Positions 6,750 to 14,248 of a stretch of DNA of 15,574 bases are shown here, one piece after another; positions within the stretch are counted from its first letter, which is position 1; every line of letters starts with the position of its first letter. The DNA lies in assembly GCA_022576105.1 (NCBI GenBank), contig JACZRM010000016.1, positions 1 through 15,574 on the forward strand. The letters are read 5' to 3'. The DNA is from Chloroflexota bacterium (GTDB taxonomy: Bacteria > Chloroflexota > Dehalococcoidia > UBA3495). The position numbers were made by a program, and so were the translations under genes. The notes under the pieces are model-generated. The model ran no database searches. It was not told the DNA's origin and was given only the letters and a program-made list of their open reading frames with translations.

Positions 6750-7052
6750 GTGATAGCAGATGCGATGCCGACTGGTACAATGCTGAAATCCATTGGCAAG
6801 GGCTTGCTGGTCCGGTTGCTGGCCTACAGTGTTTTGGGCGCGGGATTCTGGCTGTTGTATCAAGGATTCCTACTGCCCAATATTCTAGTGGGCATTCTGG
6901 GAGGTTTGATGATTCCCGCGGGAATGTATCTGATAGTTACCGCCCGGCGTGGGGCCGCAATGCCAGCCGACGCCGCATTCATTGACTTGGACCAAGAGCA
7001 GGCCGAAGAAGAGGAGGAAGACCACGTTGATTCCATCGATCGAGGCCGCTAA
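6750..7052 (+). CDS. Small two-helix membrane protein, unknown function
   Basis: Up to 100 aa. Two hydrophobic segments (about 20-40, LLVRLLAYSVLGAGFWLLYQ, and about 43-63, LPNILVGILGGLMIPAGMYL) form a likely hairpin in the inner membrane. They are followed by a basic TARR and a very acidic tail with EEEEED. I recognise no family. The start is unclear: GTG 6750 is close to AGGTAGG, while ATG 6765 and ATG 6780 (MLKSIGKG) are alternatives. The acidic tail is encoded by the GAA/GAG run that also serves as the ribosome site (GAGGAGGAAG, 7011-7020) of the next gene, which starts 26 nt before this one stops. The two are therefore translationally coupled. Confidence 0.65.
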   Translation: MIADAMPTGTMLKSIGKGLLVRLLAYSVLGAGFWLLYQGFLLPNILVGILGGLMIPAGMYLIVTARRGAAMPADAAFIDLDQEQAEEEEEDHVDSIDRGR

Positions 7053-7593
7053 GGCGATAAACTTTCACCGGCAGGATGCTCTGGTCGTGTCAACTTCAGC
7101 GGCATTGCGGGACTGGAATCAAGTCTCCCAACGGCGTGACCTGGACATCGACCTGACCGATTGCATGGACCGGGCTCCAGCGGTGGGTCTGGGCCTGTCG
7201 ATTGCCCGTCCCGACCGCAAGGTGCTGGTGCTGGACTGCGACGCGACCCTGCGGACTGATCTGGCCGGTCTGGCGACTATCGGCGAAACCAAACCGGAGA
7301 ACTTCGTCCACTTCGTCTTCGAAGATTCCGCCGACACTTCCACCGACGGTATCCCCATTCGGGGATTGGACAACCTGGACTTTGCCGCCATTGCTCAGGG
7401 ATCAGGATATGCCCAGACCTACCAGTTTGACCGCCTGGAAGACTTCCTGATCGGCCTGGAAGAGGTTATGGTGCAAACCGGGCCGACCTTTGTGGTGGTC
7501 AAGGTGGTCCGGGAAGCCGATCCGCCGCCAATGCCGGACCGGAACATGGCCGACGGATGGGCAGAGGTGAAAGAAACCCTTAAACAGTCCTGA
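7027..7593 (+). CDS. PP-subunit paralogue lacking the TPP-binding motif
   Basis: 188 aa from TTG 7027, which has GAGGAGGAAG (7011-7020) 6 nt upstream. An ATG at 6949 is in frame, but the translation only aligns to the PP subunit from the TTG onward (MIPSIEAAKAINFHRQDALV against MINNQDAVRVINSKRNGAMI). The whole chain is collinear with the gene at 6069: APAVGLGLSIARPDRKVLVLD against SSLGLGLALAQPDKKVFVLD, and FDRLEDF against FDNLEDL. Where the PP subunit has GDG, this protein has CDA (71-73), and the NN is ED (99-100). It should not bind Mg-TPP. A regulatory, scaffolding or decoy subunit is possible. The intact length and reading frame argue against a pseudogene. Confidence 0.8.
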   Translation: MIPSIEAAKAINFHRQDALVVSTSAALRDWNQVSQRRDLDIDLTDCMDRAPAVGLGLSIARPDRKVLVLDCDATLRTDLAGLATIGETKPENFVHFVFEDSADTSTDGIPIRGLDNLDFAAIAQGSGYAQTYQFDRLEDFLIGLEEVMVQTGPTFVVVKVVREADPPPMPDRNMADGWAEVKETLKQS

Positions 7594-7603
7594 GAAAAAC
7601 TGC

Positions 7604-7705
7604 GGTAGTGTTCTAGGTTGGTTCTCGTCATTCCGGCGCCAGCCGGAACCCAGTAGAACGTCTGATCAGCTATCGTATTTGGACACCGGCCTTGGCCCGT
7701 GTGAC
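7604..7705 (+). repeat. Composite two-hairpin repeat, copy 2
   Basis: Same order as copy 1 read on its minus strand: GGTAGTG (7604-7610), 13+3 nt, then GTCATTCCGGC-GCCA-GCCGGAA (7627-7647), ~33 nt, and GGACACCGGC..GCCCGTGTGAC ending at 7705. The right end beyond 7705 is not clearly conserved. It fills much of the gap between two convergent genes, and its hairpins could also stop transcription there. Confidence 0.7.
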
Positions 7706-7853
7706 AAAGCCCCTCTCTTCTGAGGACCTTCCATTTCCTCTGGCCAACAAGAGAAGGCGAATAAATCTCGAAGATACCCGAAGACATCAGGAAGGCGAAA
7801 TGAATTTGCATTGCCCATGGCTGAAGAGCGAGAGGCGGTGTGATCTGAATCAG

Positions 7854-8618
7854 CTAGCAGCCGGGGTCAGGCGGTGCCGGCAGCACCATTATCTGCTGGG
7901 CCACGTTGTAGCCGATGGGAACGGTCCCGGTTTGGGTGGCCACAGTCAAAACGCCCAGGTAGGGCGCGGCTTCCAAAACCGTGAGTTTACAACCTGGTGT
8001 AATGCGTGCGTCGTCCAGAAAGCGTAGGAGCTGCTCATCCTCTTCCGGGATTCTCTCCACCACGTAATTGGTATTGAGGGCAGCTTGGTCCAGGGTCAAT
8101 GCCTCGGGCGGCACCTTGGGCTGACCTGAGCCGGGTATCGGCCGTCCGAAGGGAGACTTGAGGGGATGCCCCAACCGCTCCATTAGCTTTGCTTCCAGTT
8201 CGACCGACATTCCGTGCTCAAGCTGATGGGCTTCAATATGGGCCCGGTGCAAGTCCATACCCAACAACTTTACCACCAGCCACTCGGCCAACCGGTGTCG
8301 TCGGGCAATGTCTTCGCCGCCTTCCAGCCCCCGCTTGGTGAGCCGAATCCGCTTGTCGGCGCCCACGTCTACCAGACCCTGCTTCTGCATGCGCCGGATC
8401 ATGCCGGCTACTGAAGGCACCGATGTCCCCAACCCTTCTGTTGGGGGGAGCTGCTTCAATGCGTCGGTGAGTTGGGTTACGGTGGGAGTCTCCGAGTCTT
8501 CCCATAGCCGGTACAGGGACAGCAGGTAATTTTCGGTGACTGAGGACAGTCGCTCCGAGGACTGGTCTTCCACCCAGTTTGCTGCTGTGTGAATGTTCTT
8601 CTTTGACCCAGCCATCAT
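7854..8618 (-). CDS. DtxR/MntR-family metal-dependent transcriptional regulator
   Basis: 254 aa with the three parts of long DtxR-type repressors. A winged helix spans about 24-98 (SVTENYLLSLYRLWED ... AGMIRRMQKQGLVDV). A metal-binding dimerisation domain spans about 99-165 (RRHRLAEWLVVKLLG, AHIEAHQLEHGMSVELEAKL, FGRPIP). A FeoA/SH3-like domain spans about 184-248. By alignment to DtxR the metal ligands are His108, Glu112, His127, His131 (Cys102 in DtxR), Glu134 and His135. About nine extra residues (LPPTEGLGT) lengthen the helix-turn-helix. It lies 93 bp downstream of the ABC ATPase on the same strand, so it probably controls iron or manganese uptake by this locus. ATG 8618 and 8615 are both possible; no strong ribosome site is seen. 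Confidence 0.9.
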   Translation of the reverse strand: MMAGSKKNIHTAANWVEDQSSERLSSVTENYLLSLYRLWEDSETPTVTQLTDALKQLPPTEGLGTSVPSVAGMIRRMQKQGLVDVGADKRIRLTKRGLEGGEDIARRHRLAEWLVVKLLGMDLHRAHIEAHQLEHGMSVELEAKLMERLGHPLKSPFGRPIPGSGQPKVPPEALTLDQAALNTNYVVERIPEEDEQLLRFLDDARITPGCKLTVLEAAPYLGVLTVATQTGTVPIGYNVAQQIMVLPAPPDPGC

Positions 8619-8711
8619 TCAGTCTGCAAATACTTTCGGTGCGCCGGAGTAGATTTGGGGAGCCGGCCGGGATCCGACAATAGGGAGTCGACGGAAAGGG
8701 ACCGGAGGAAG

Positions 8712-9812
8712 CTATTTGCCAACGGACAGGCCGTTTATGAAGGGTTGCAGCGCGTGCCCTTGGCGGAGCACCACGTTCACTTTACTGCCCACCGGGTACT
8801 CGGACGTATGAGACACCAGACAACGCACCGAGTTCCCAGACTGTAACTGTACGCGGTAAATGTAGAAGGCCCCCCGGAAATCTCGAGAGGTGACTACCCC
8901 TTGTCCGGTTTCCGACGGGTAACAGTCCAGGCAGTCCGGTCGCATCATCACTTCAAGCTGGTCCAGCTCGTCAGCGGTCTCATTCCACTCGGTTGAGCCG
9001 ACCTCGGTCAGCAGACGGTCCTGATCCTGCCACGCCGGCAGAAAGTCCACGGTGCCGATAAACTCAGCCACGAATCGGGTAGCCGGGTCATGGAAAATTA
9101 CTTCGGGCGTGTCCGCCTGTTCAATCTTGCCGTTGTGCATCACGGCGACAGTATCCCCAATGAAGAGCGCCTCGTCCTGGTCGTGGGTGACGAAAATGGC
9201 GGTCACGTTGCTGGCCTTGAGGATTTCCAACACATCGCTGCGGACCTGTTCCCGCAGGGATGGGTCTAAATTGGAAAAGGGTTCGTCCAGCAGCAGGAGT
9301 CTGGGCTGTGGCGCCAAGGCCCGGGCCAAAGCCACCCGTTGCTGCTGGCCACCGGAAAGCTGGTGGGGCATTCGTTGGCGGCAGTCGGCCAGCCCTACCA
9401 GGTTCAAGACCTGGTCTATGCGCTCTTTTCGGCCTGACCGTCGGGACAGACCGTAAGCGACGTTCTGCTCTACGGTGAGGTGGGGGAAGAGTGCGCCTTC
9501 CTGAAATACCATGCCCACCCGCCGTTTTTCGGGAGGCAAACTGCGGTTGCCCTGAACAACGTCGTTTCCGTCAATGGTCATGGCGCCGGAGTCGGCGGTC
9601 TCAAATCCAGCGATCAACCGCAAGGCGGTGGTCTTGCCGCACCCACTGGGCCCGAGCAGAGCGACGATGTGTCCCCGAGGTACGCGAAGGCTGAAATCCT
9701 GTACGGCTTGGACCTGCCCAAACCGCTTGGAGAGCCCGCTGCACTCCAGCGCTATAGATTCGGCGGGTAAATCCGCGGAGTTGATGGTATTTCGTGTGTG
9801 TGAATGCACCAT
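8712..9812 (-). CDS. Fe3+-type ABC transporter ATP-binding protein
   Basis: About 366 aa, of the FbpC/PotA type. Walker A is GPSGCGKTT, the Q-loop region is GMVFQEGALFPHLTV, the signature is LSGGQQQRVALARAL, Walker B is LLLLDEPFSNLD and the H-loop is FVTHDQDEAL. A TOBE-like C-terminal region carries the MMRPDCLDCYPSE segment. It powers the permease encoded at 12063. The frame is open to a GTG at 9878, but that has no ribosome site and would add 22 unusual residues. ATG 9812 has AGGGAA about 9 nt upstream and gives a family-like N-terminus. The gene points away from the binding-protein and permease genes and toward the DtxR regulator. Confidence 0.93.
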   Translation of the reverse strand: MVHSHTRNTINSADLPAESIALECSGLSKRFGQVQAVQDFSLRVPRGHIVALLGPSGCGKTTALRLIAGFETADSGAMTIDGNDVVQGNRSLPPEKRRVGMVFQEGALFPHLTVEQNVAYGLSRRSGRKERIDQVLNLVGLADCRQRMPHQLSGGQQQRVALARALAPQPRLLLLDEPFSNLDPSLREQVRSDVLEILKASNVTAIFVTHDQDEALFIGDTVAVMHNGKIEQADTPEVIFHDPATRFVAEFIGTVDFLPAWQDQDRLLTEVGSTEWNETADELDQLEVMMRPDCLDCYPSETGQGVVTSRDFRGAFYIYRVQLQSGNSVRCLVSHTSEYPVGSKVNVVLRQGHALQPFINGLSVGK

Positions 9813-10171
9813 CAGGTTAAATTCCCTGAGACGCGCCAGCCCCGGGACTTGCCAGTCTGAAGTATTGTCGGTCCACACCGGCCGAAAATCGGGCCGAGAC
9901 CGCCACCGGTCTGCAACCTCCGATTAGTAAATCGCCCATCAAGGCATTTTCTTTTTGGGTGTACATATAATTAAATAAGTGGGCACTAAGAAATTAAATG
10001 ACCCTATTCTTATCAGGCACAAGTTTAGGACTAACCCAGCTAGATGTCAACTAGAATGAGCTAGTGTTCCCCGGAAGCGCCAACTCCCCAGTTCTAATTT
10101 TCCTGACAGTAGTATCTGGATGCGCCAGTAACCGGAGAGAATCCTCTAGTGGTTAAGTATTTTACCTGCCC

Positions 10172-10306
10172 GGTAGTGCGTTAATTTAGTTCGCGTCATT
10201 CCGGCAACAGCCGGAATCCATTAGAGTGTCGGCACAGCGATTATATCTGGACACCGGCGCAGGCCGGTGTGACAAGGCGCCGTTCTTGGACGCCAAACCG
10301 ATACAA
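10172..10306 (+). repeat. Composite two-hairpin repeat, copy 3
   Basis: GGTAGTG (10172-10178), 13+3 nt, GTCATTCCGGC-AACA-GCCGGAAT (10195-10217), ~32 nt, then TGGACACCGGC-GCAG-GCCGGTGTGAC ending at 10273. The core lines up with copy 2 base for base in length (79 bp each). CCAAACCGATACA (10293-10305) at the right end is the counterpart of the copy 1 inverted end. Confidence 0.72.
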
Positions 10307-10378
10307 TATCTCCGGCCCGGATGCCGCCCCATCTGGGGTTGCTAAATTGGCTTGCTTGGCCGCTTAATACAGATTGTG

Positions 10379-10407
10379 TTGACATCAAACAACACCTTTG
10401 GTATTCT
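10379..10407 (+). promoter_or_regulatory. Sigma70-type promoter of the binding-protein region
   Basis: Perfect -35 TTGACA (10379-10384), 17 bp spacer, and TATTCT (10402-10407, 4 of 6). Predicted start near 10414. It lies upstream of the decayed binding-protein copy and about 360 bp before the intact one, so it probably predates the decay and may now drive the intact gene through a long leader. Confidence 0.7.
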
Positions 10408-10420
10408 CAAGTCATCTAAA

Positions 10421-10461
10421 TGTATGGACATACAAATAAAGTTAGTATGCACATGATCTAA
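10421..10461 (+). promoter_or_regulatory. Candidate metal-repressor operator(s)
   Basis: TGTATG-GA-CATACA (10421-10434) is a 6+6 perfect palindrome just past the predicted start site. Next to it TTAGTATGCACATGATCTAA (10442-10461) has the TTAG...CTAA ends of DtxR/IdeR boxes but a poor centre. The position suits repression by the DtxR-family protein of this locus. Binding is inference. Confidence 0.4.
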
Positions 10462-10524
10462 TAAGTAGCTTCCACGTTATCAGGTCCTGGTAGTACCCTG
10501 GTTCGGGTTATCTTGGAGGAAGGA

Positions 10525-10760
10525 ATGTCCCGGCCAAGTCTCCTGGCGGTATTGCTGCCATAAAGTGGCGGGCCCGGCAGCGCGCTGGTAGTTTACTCCA
10601 TTCGTTCCTGCAGCTTACTGCGGCCGCTGCTGGAGCGGTACGCGGAGGAGACCGGGACCATTTCAGAGTACGTCAAGCCAATACCGCCAGCTTTATGGCT
10701 GCGTAGGTGGCAGTTTCTGATGATACGTGGCAATCCGGTAGGACCTGCCGCCAATAATTC
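10525..10760 (+). pseudogene. Decayed N-terminal remnant of an iron-binding-protein gene
   Basis: ATG 10525 has a strong ribosome site (GGAGGA, 10515-10520). The frame reads MSRPSLLAVLLP, a stop (TAA 10561), then SGGPGSALVVYSIRSCSLLR and PLLERYAEETG. This last part matches the start of mature FbpA-type proteins (compare GSLTIYSGRSSTLVDPIIQQFGAATG in the intact neighbour). After a frameshift near 10670, another frame gives ANTASFMAA, matching AGTNQLAAT of the neighbour. Similarity then fades and the intact gene begins. The region is therefore a truncated, frameshifted duplicate or older copy of the downstream gene. Confidence 0.7.
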
Positions 10761-10775
10761 GGTCTGGAGTGTTTT

Positions 10776-11846
10776 ATGCTTGGTGTCCGGTTAAGCGTCC
10801 CTTTTTTGGTTGCTTTTTCACTACTACTTCTGGCCTGCACCCAGGAGGGGTTGCCAAAAATCGCAACGGATTTGGTGGCTGAAAATGGGAGAGTTCGGGG
10901 GGTAGAAGCGGGCCAGTTACCCGGCAGCCTGACCATTTATTCGGGCCGAAGCTCAACTCTGGTCGATCCCATCATCCAGCAATTCGGCGCAGCCACCGGG
11001 ATTGACGTGCGGGTGAAGTATGCGGGGACTAACCAGTTGGCCGCCACCCTATTGGAGGAGGGCGACAACTCGCCGGCTGACCTCTTTTTCGCTCAAGACC
11101 CTGGGGGTCTGGGGGCGGTGGAACATATGCTCTCCCCCTTGCCGGACTCGATCCTCAATCGGGTGCCGGATTGGGCCAGGTCTGCGCAGGGCAAATGGGT
11201 GGGGATTTCGGGGCGTGCCCGCACGGTGGTCTACAGCACCGAAAAGCTGAACGAGGCCGACCTGCCCGACGACCTCTTTGGTTTTACCGATCCCAAGTGG
11301 AGAGGACGCATCGGATGGGCTCCCACCAACGCGTCGTTTCAGACGATGGTCTCGGGAATGAGAGTTTTGTGGGGTGAAGATAAGACTCGACTCTGGCTTG
11401 AAGGTATTCAGGCCAATGATCCCAAGGTTTACCCCAAGAACACCCCACAAGTGGCGGCGGTGGCAGCCGGGGAGATAGACGTGGGGCTGGTTAATCACTA
11501 CTACCTATTTCGGTTTTTGGCTGAGGAAGGAGAAAACTTTCCAGCCCGAAATTATCATCCCAGGGCTGGAGGTCCGGGCGCAATGATCATGGTGGCCGGG
11601 GCTGGAATTCTGTCCACTTCAGAGAATACCGAAAATGCCCAAAGGTTTCTGGAATTTATGCTCTCCCCGGTGGGGCAACAATATTTCACCAGCCAGACGT
11701 ATGAATATCCACTGGTAGAGGGAGTAAAAACCCACTTCGCTCTGGTGTCCCTTGAGGAGATAAACAACCCGGGTATTCCCGTAAGAGATTTGCCCGATCT
11801 TGAAGGGACTCAAGACTTGCTGCGGGACTCCGGTGTCATTCCCTAA
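10776..11846 (+). CDS. Iron(III) ABC transporter substrate-binding lipoprotein (FbpA/FutA-like)
   Basis: 356 aa. The signal peptide has a lipobox, LLLLAC, with lipidated Cys21, so it is a membrane-anchored extracytoplasmic binding protein. The mature part begins LTIYSGRS (52-59), the first-strand motif of this family, and includes ADLFFAQDPGGLGAVE (101-116) and the paired tyrosines HYY (Tyr242, Tyr243) in VGLVNHYYLFRF. In FbpA proteins those tyrosines bind ferric iron. The family is therefore well supported; Fe3+ as substrate is inference from it. ATG 10776 follows GGAG by 6 nt. It works with the permease 216 bp downstream and the divergent ATPase. Confidence 0.93.
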   Translation: MLGVRLSVPFLVAFSLLLLACTQEGLPKIATDLVAENGRVRGVEAGQLPGSLTIYSGRSSTLVDPIIQQFGAATGIDVRVKYAGTNQLAATLLEEGDNSPADLFFAQDPGGLGAVEHMLSPLPDSILNRVPDWARSAQGKWVGISGRARTVVYSTEKLNEADLPDDLFGFTDPKWRGRIGWAPTNASFQTMVSGMRVLWGEDKTRLWLEGIQANDPKVYPKNTPQVAAVAAGEIDVGLVNHYYLFRFLAEEGENFPARNYHPRAGGPGAMIMVAGAGILSTSENTENAQRFLEFMLSPVGQQYFTSQTYEYPLVEGVKTHFALVSLEEINNPGIPVRDLPDLEGTQDLLRDSGVIP

Positions 11847-12062
11847 AGCCAATGCCAAGACCATATCGCTTCGGCTGACCAAAACTGAGGCTGGCCGGCG
11901 TCTGGAGTGGCGGCGTTGGTGGTCGCCCCAAATTCTGCCGTCATCGGATTGGTCCAATATCAGTCTGGGGAAAACCCACCGGTTCGCCCAGGTTCGTCAT
12001 CGGTGCAAGTTCCCTTGCGGGATGCCGGTATACTGCGATGACCTGTTGGGCTTACTACTAAT

Positions 12063-13682
12063 TTGAAAGCAGCCGACCGAATTGTGAGACCAGTTCTTGG
12101 CCTGATGGGGAATGGCAAATGGCCGCCGCCCCTGATATTGATCCCGGCGGTTTTGGTGGCCCTTGTGTTGCTGTTGCCCCCGGCCTACCTGTTGGTGCGG
12201 ACCTTTGATGCCGGTTCTGAGGTCTGGAGTCTTCTTTTTCGCCTCCGAGTTTTGGCGATTCTACTGCGCACCTTGAGTCTGGTGGTCTGCGTCACGCTGG
12301 CGTCGATTATTCTGGCGGTGCCGTTGGCCTGGATCATCGTCCGCACCAACTTGCCCTTTCGCCGGTTCTGGGGCGTGGTGACGTTGTTGCCGCTGGTCAT
12401 ACCCAGCTATGTGGGCGGGTTGGTGGTAGTGGCCGCGCTGGGACCCCGGGGAATGCTGCAAGGCCTGTTGGAAACTCCCTTTGGAATAGAACGTCTGCCC
12501 GACATTAGCGGCTTTCCTGGAGCCTTTCTAGTCTTGACTCTGTTCAGTTACCCCTACGTTCTGATCACGGTGCAAGCCGCATTGTGGCGAATTGACCCGG
12601 CGTTGGAAGAGACTTCCCGTGGACTTGGTTACAACGGATGGGCTACCTTTGGCCGGGTAACCCTGCCGCTGCTGCGTCCGGCCATTGCCGCCGGGGGACT
12701 GCTGGTGGCGCTATATACGTTGAGCGATTTTGGGGCGGTGTCGCTGCTGAGGTACGAGACTTTTACCTGGGCCATCTTCACTCAATACGAGGGAGCGTTG
12801 AACCAGACGCTGGGAGCCGCCATGTCTCTGGTGCTGGTGATCATTGCCCTGGGCCTGGTCGGCCTGGAAGGGTTGACTCGCCGCCGCTCCAGCTATTTCA
12901 AGAGCGATCAGGGGGCCGCCCGACTGCCCGCCCAGGTCAGGCTTGGCCGGTGGCAGTGGCTGGCCCAATTTTACTGCGCCGGCGTAGTCGCCCCGGCCCT
13001 GGTGCTGCCCATGGGGATCCTGGTGTTCTGGGTGGGCCGGGGCATGTTGCAGGGAGAGCCGTTGCTGTTGCTCTGGCGGCCGCTGCAGAATTCCCTCTAC
13101 GTTTCGGCGCTGGCGGCTGGAATAACCATCCTGGCGGCCATGCCGGTGGCCATCCTGACGGTGCGCTTCCCCAACGTTTTGAGCACTCTGTTGGAGCGGA
13201 TAACCTACGTGGGTTTTGCCTTGCCGGGCATTGTAGTGGCCCTGGGGTTGGTGTTTTTCGGGGCGAACTACGCTCCACTGCTCTATCAAACTTTGGGTCT
13301 TTTGATACTGGCTTATCTGGTGCTCTTTTTACCGGCGGCGGTGGGAGCGACCCGCACCTCCTTGTTGCAGATGAGTCCCAATCTGGAGCAGGCAGCGCGC
13401 AGCCTGGGGCGTTCGTCGCTGCGGGTGATGATCACCGTCACGATTCCTCTGGTGCGTCCTGGGGTTTTGGCCGGAGCAGCCCTGGTGTTCTTGTTGACCA
13501 TGAAAGAGCTACCGGCCACATTGATCCTCAGTCCTATTGGATTCCAAACCCTGGCGACTTCTATCTGGGGAGCGGCGTCGGAGGCCTTCTTTGCCCAGGC
13601 CGCTGCGCCCGCCCTGCTGCTAATCCTGGCGTCGTCGCTGCCCCTGGCCTTCCTCACGTTGAAACAGCAGAAACAGCCCTAG
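12063..13682 (+). CDS. Iron ABC transporter permease, fused two-domain (FbpB-like)
   Basis: 539 aa with about 12 membrane segments in two homologous halves. Each half carries a cytoplasmic EAA loop that contacts the ATPase: EETSRGLGYNGWATFGRVTL (182-201) and EQAARSLGRSSLRVMITVTI (442-461), both ending in the P.L.RP. pattern. One chain thus forms the whole channel, as in FbpB. The start is uncertain: TTG 12063 has no clear ribosome site, and GTG 12084 or ATG 12105 are in-frame alternatives. The 216 bp before it encode nothing evident. TATACT (12029-12034) could be a -10 box, but the matching -35 is poor. Co-transcription with the binding-protein gene is likely. Confidence 0.93.
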   Translation: MKAADRIVRPVLGLMGNGKWPPPLILIPAVLVALVLLLPPAYLLVRTFDAGSEVWSLLFRLRVLAILLRTLSLVVCVTLASIILAVPLAWIIVRTNLPFRRFWGVVTLLPLVIPSYVGGLVVVAALGPRGMLQGLLETPFGIERLPDISGFPGAFLVLTLFSYPYVLITVQAALWRIDPALEETSRGLGYNGWATFGRVTLPLLRPAIAAGGLLVALYTLSDFGAVSLLRYETFTWAIFTQYEGALNQTLGAAMSLVLVIIALGLVGLEGLTRRRSSYFKSDQGAARLPAQVRLGRWQWLAQFYCAGVVAPALVLPMGILVFWVGRGMLQGEPLLLLWRPLQNSLYVSALAAGITILAAMPVAILTVRFPNVLSTLLERITYVGFALPGIVVALGLVFFGANYAPLLYQTLGLLILAYLVLFLPAAVGATRTSLLQMSPNLEQAARSLGRSSLRVMITVTIPLVRPGVLAGAALVFLLTMKELPATLILSPIGFQTLATSIWGAASEAFFAQAAAPALLLILASSLPLAFLTLKQQKQP

Positions 13683-13791
13683 CCGCCCGACTTGCGCCGA
13701 CAACCACCGATGGTTAGGATAGCGCCAAACCTGAAGTTGAGCCTGGTCTGCCCGGCGCGGTGACCAGCAATTGAAGTATAGGGGAATGTAA

Positions 13792-14175
13792 GTGCACCAT
13801 TGGGAAGTCGGCGGTCCCATCAGCATCGGCTGGCCGGACCAGGGAGTTCCGGTCAAGACCTACGAAATCGTGGAGCTGGAACTGTTGGGCAAGGTCTTTC
13901 GGGGCCGGGTTACCGATGGCAAACGGCAGGGCGGGTTCTTGGTGATCTTTGAATGCCCGGAGGTGGTGCTGGAACAGCTTGCCGAGCAGGCAACCCACGC
14001 CGTCGGATTCAAGGTAATTGTTTCCAGCTTGCGGTGCAGTGTAGATGGCGTAGTGCTGCGAAGCTTTGACTACGAATGGTATCCCACGCCTGAATTTGCG
14101 GAACGACCCAGCCTGCTGGCCCGCACCCTGGCCGGCCTCCTGGAAGATATGCAGGGCAGCAGGTCTGAACAATAA
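13792..14175 (+). CDS. Hypothetical protein, 127 aa
   Basis: I do not recognise a family. The start is GTG 13792 with GGGGA 6 nt upstream. The chain looks soluble: several short beta-like stretches (YEIVELELLGKVFRGRVTD, GGFLVIFECPEVVLEQL, AVGFKVIVSSLRCSV) followed by a C-terminal helix (LLARTLAGLLEDMQG). There is no signal peptide or membrane segment. Codon use and GC match its neighbours, and it sits 109 bp after the permease on the same strand. A role in the uptake locus cannot be claimed. Confidence 0.65.
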   Translation: MHHWEVGGPISIGWPDQGVPVKTYEIVELELLGKVFRGRVTDGKRQGGFLVIFECPEVVLEQLAEQATHAVGFKVIVSSLRCSVDGVVLRSFDYEWYPTPEFAERPSLLARTLAGLLEDMQGSRSEQ

Positions 14176-14248
14176 ACCTAAAGCCTTAAACCTACCTGCA
14201 ATAGGTAGACGTTCTAGCTACGAAAATGTATTATTATTGGCGCGTCAA

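Larger units (their letters stand above)
9813..10524. other. Divergent intergenic region of the metal uptake locus
   Basis: About 710 bp with no intact gene. The left third (9930-10140) is AT-richer, with runs such as ATATAATTAAATAAG (9965-9979); it probably holds the minus-strand promoter for the ATPase, but I cannot place the boxes. The middle holds repeat copy 3. The right part holds the plus-strand promoter and palindromes at 10379-10461. Confidence 0.6.

Noticed and set aside
6949..7026. Earlier ATG start for the pseudo-PP gene
   Set aside because: It adds a basic, Pro/Arg-rich stretch that overlaps the membrane-protein tail, while similarity to the PP subunit begins exactly at the TTG with the good ribosome site.
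9813..9878. GTG 9878 as the start of the ABC ATPase
   Set aside because: No ribosome site and 22 residues without family match; ATG 9812 is better placed.
9930..10030. DtxR-box-like TTAGTGCCCACTTATTTAA on the minus strand near 9970-9990
   Set aside because: About half the positions match the DtxR consensus and the centre is not palindromic; too weak to list as an operator.
11847..12062. Possible small gene or RNA between binding protein and permease
   Set aside because: Only a short GCAAG-TTCC-CTTGC hairpin (12005-12018) and a lone TATACT; no start with ribosome site and no recognisable RNA fold.
12638..13717. A 359-codon plus-strand open frame overlapping the permease
   Set aside because: It is a Gly/Ala/Pro/Arg-rich shadow of the permease; the permease frame has two EAA loops and regular membrane segments.
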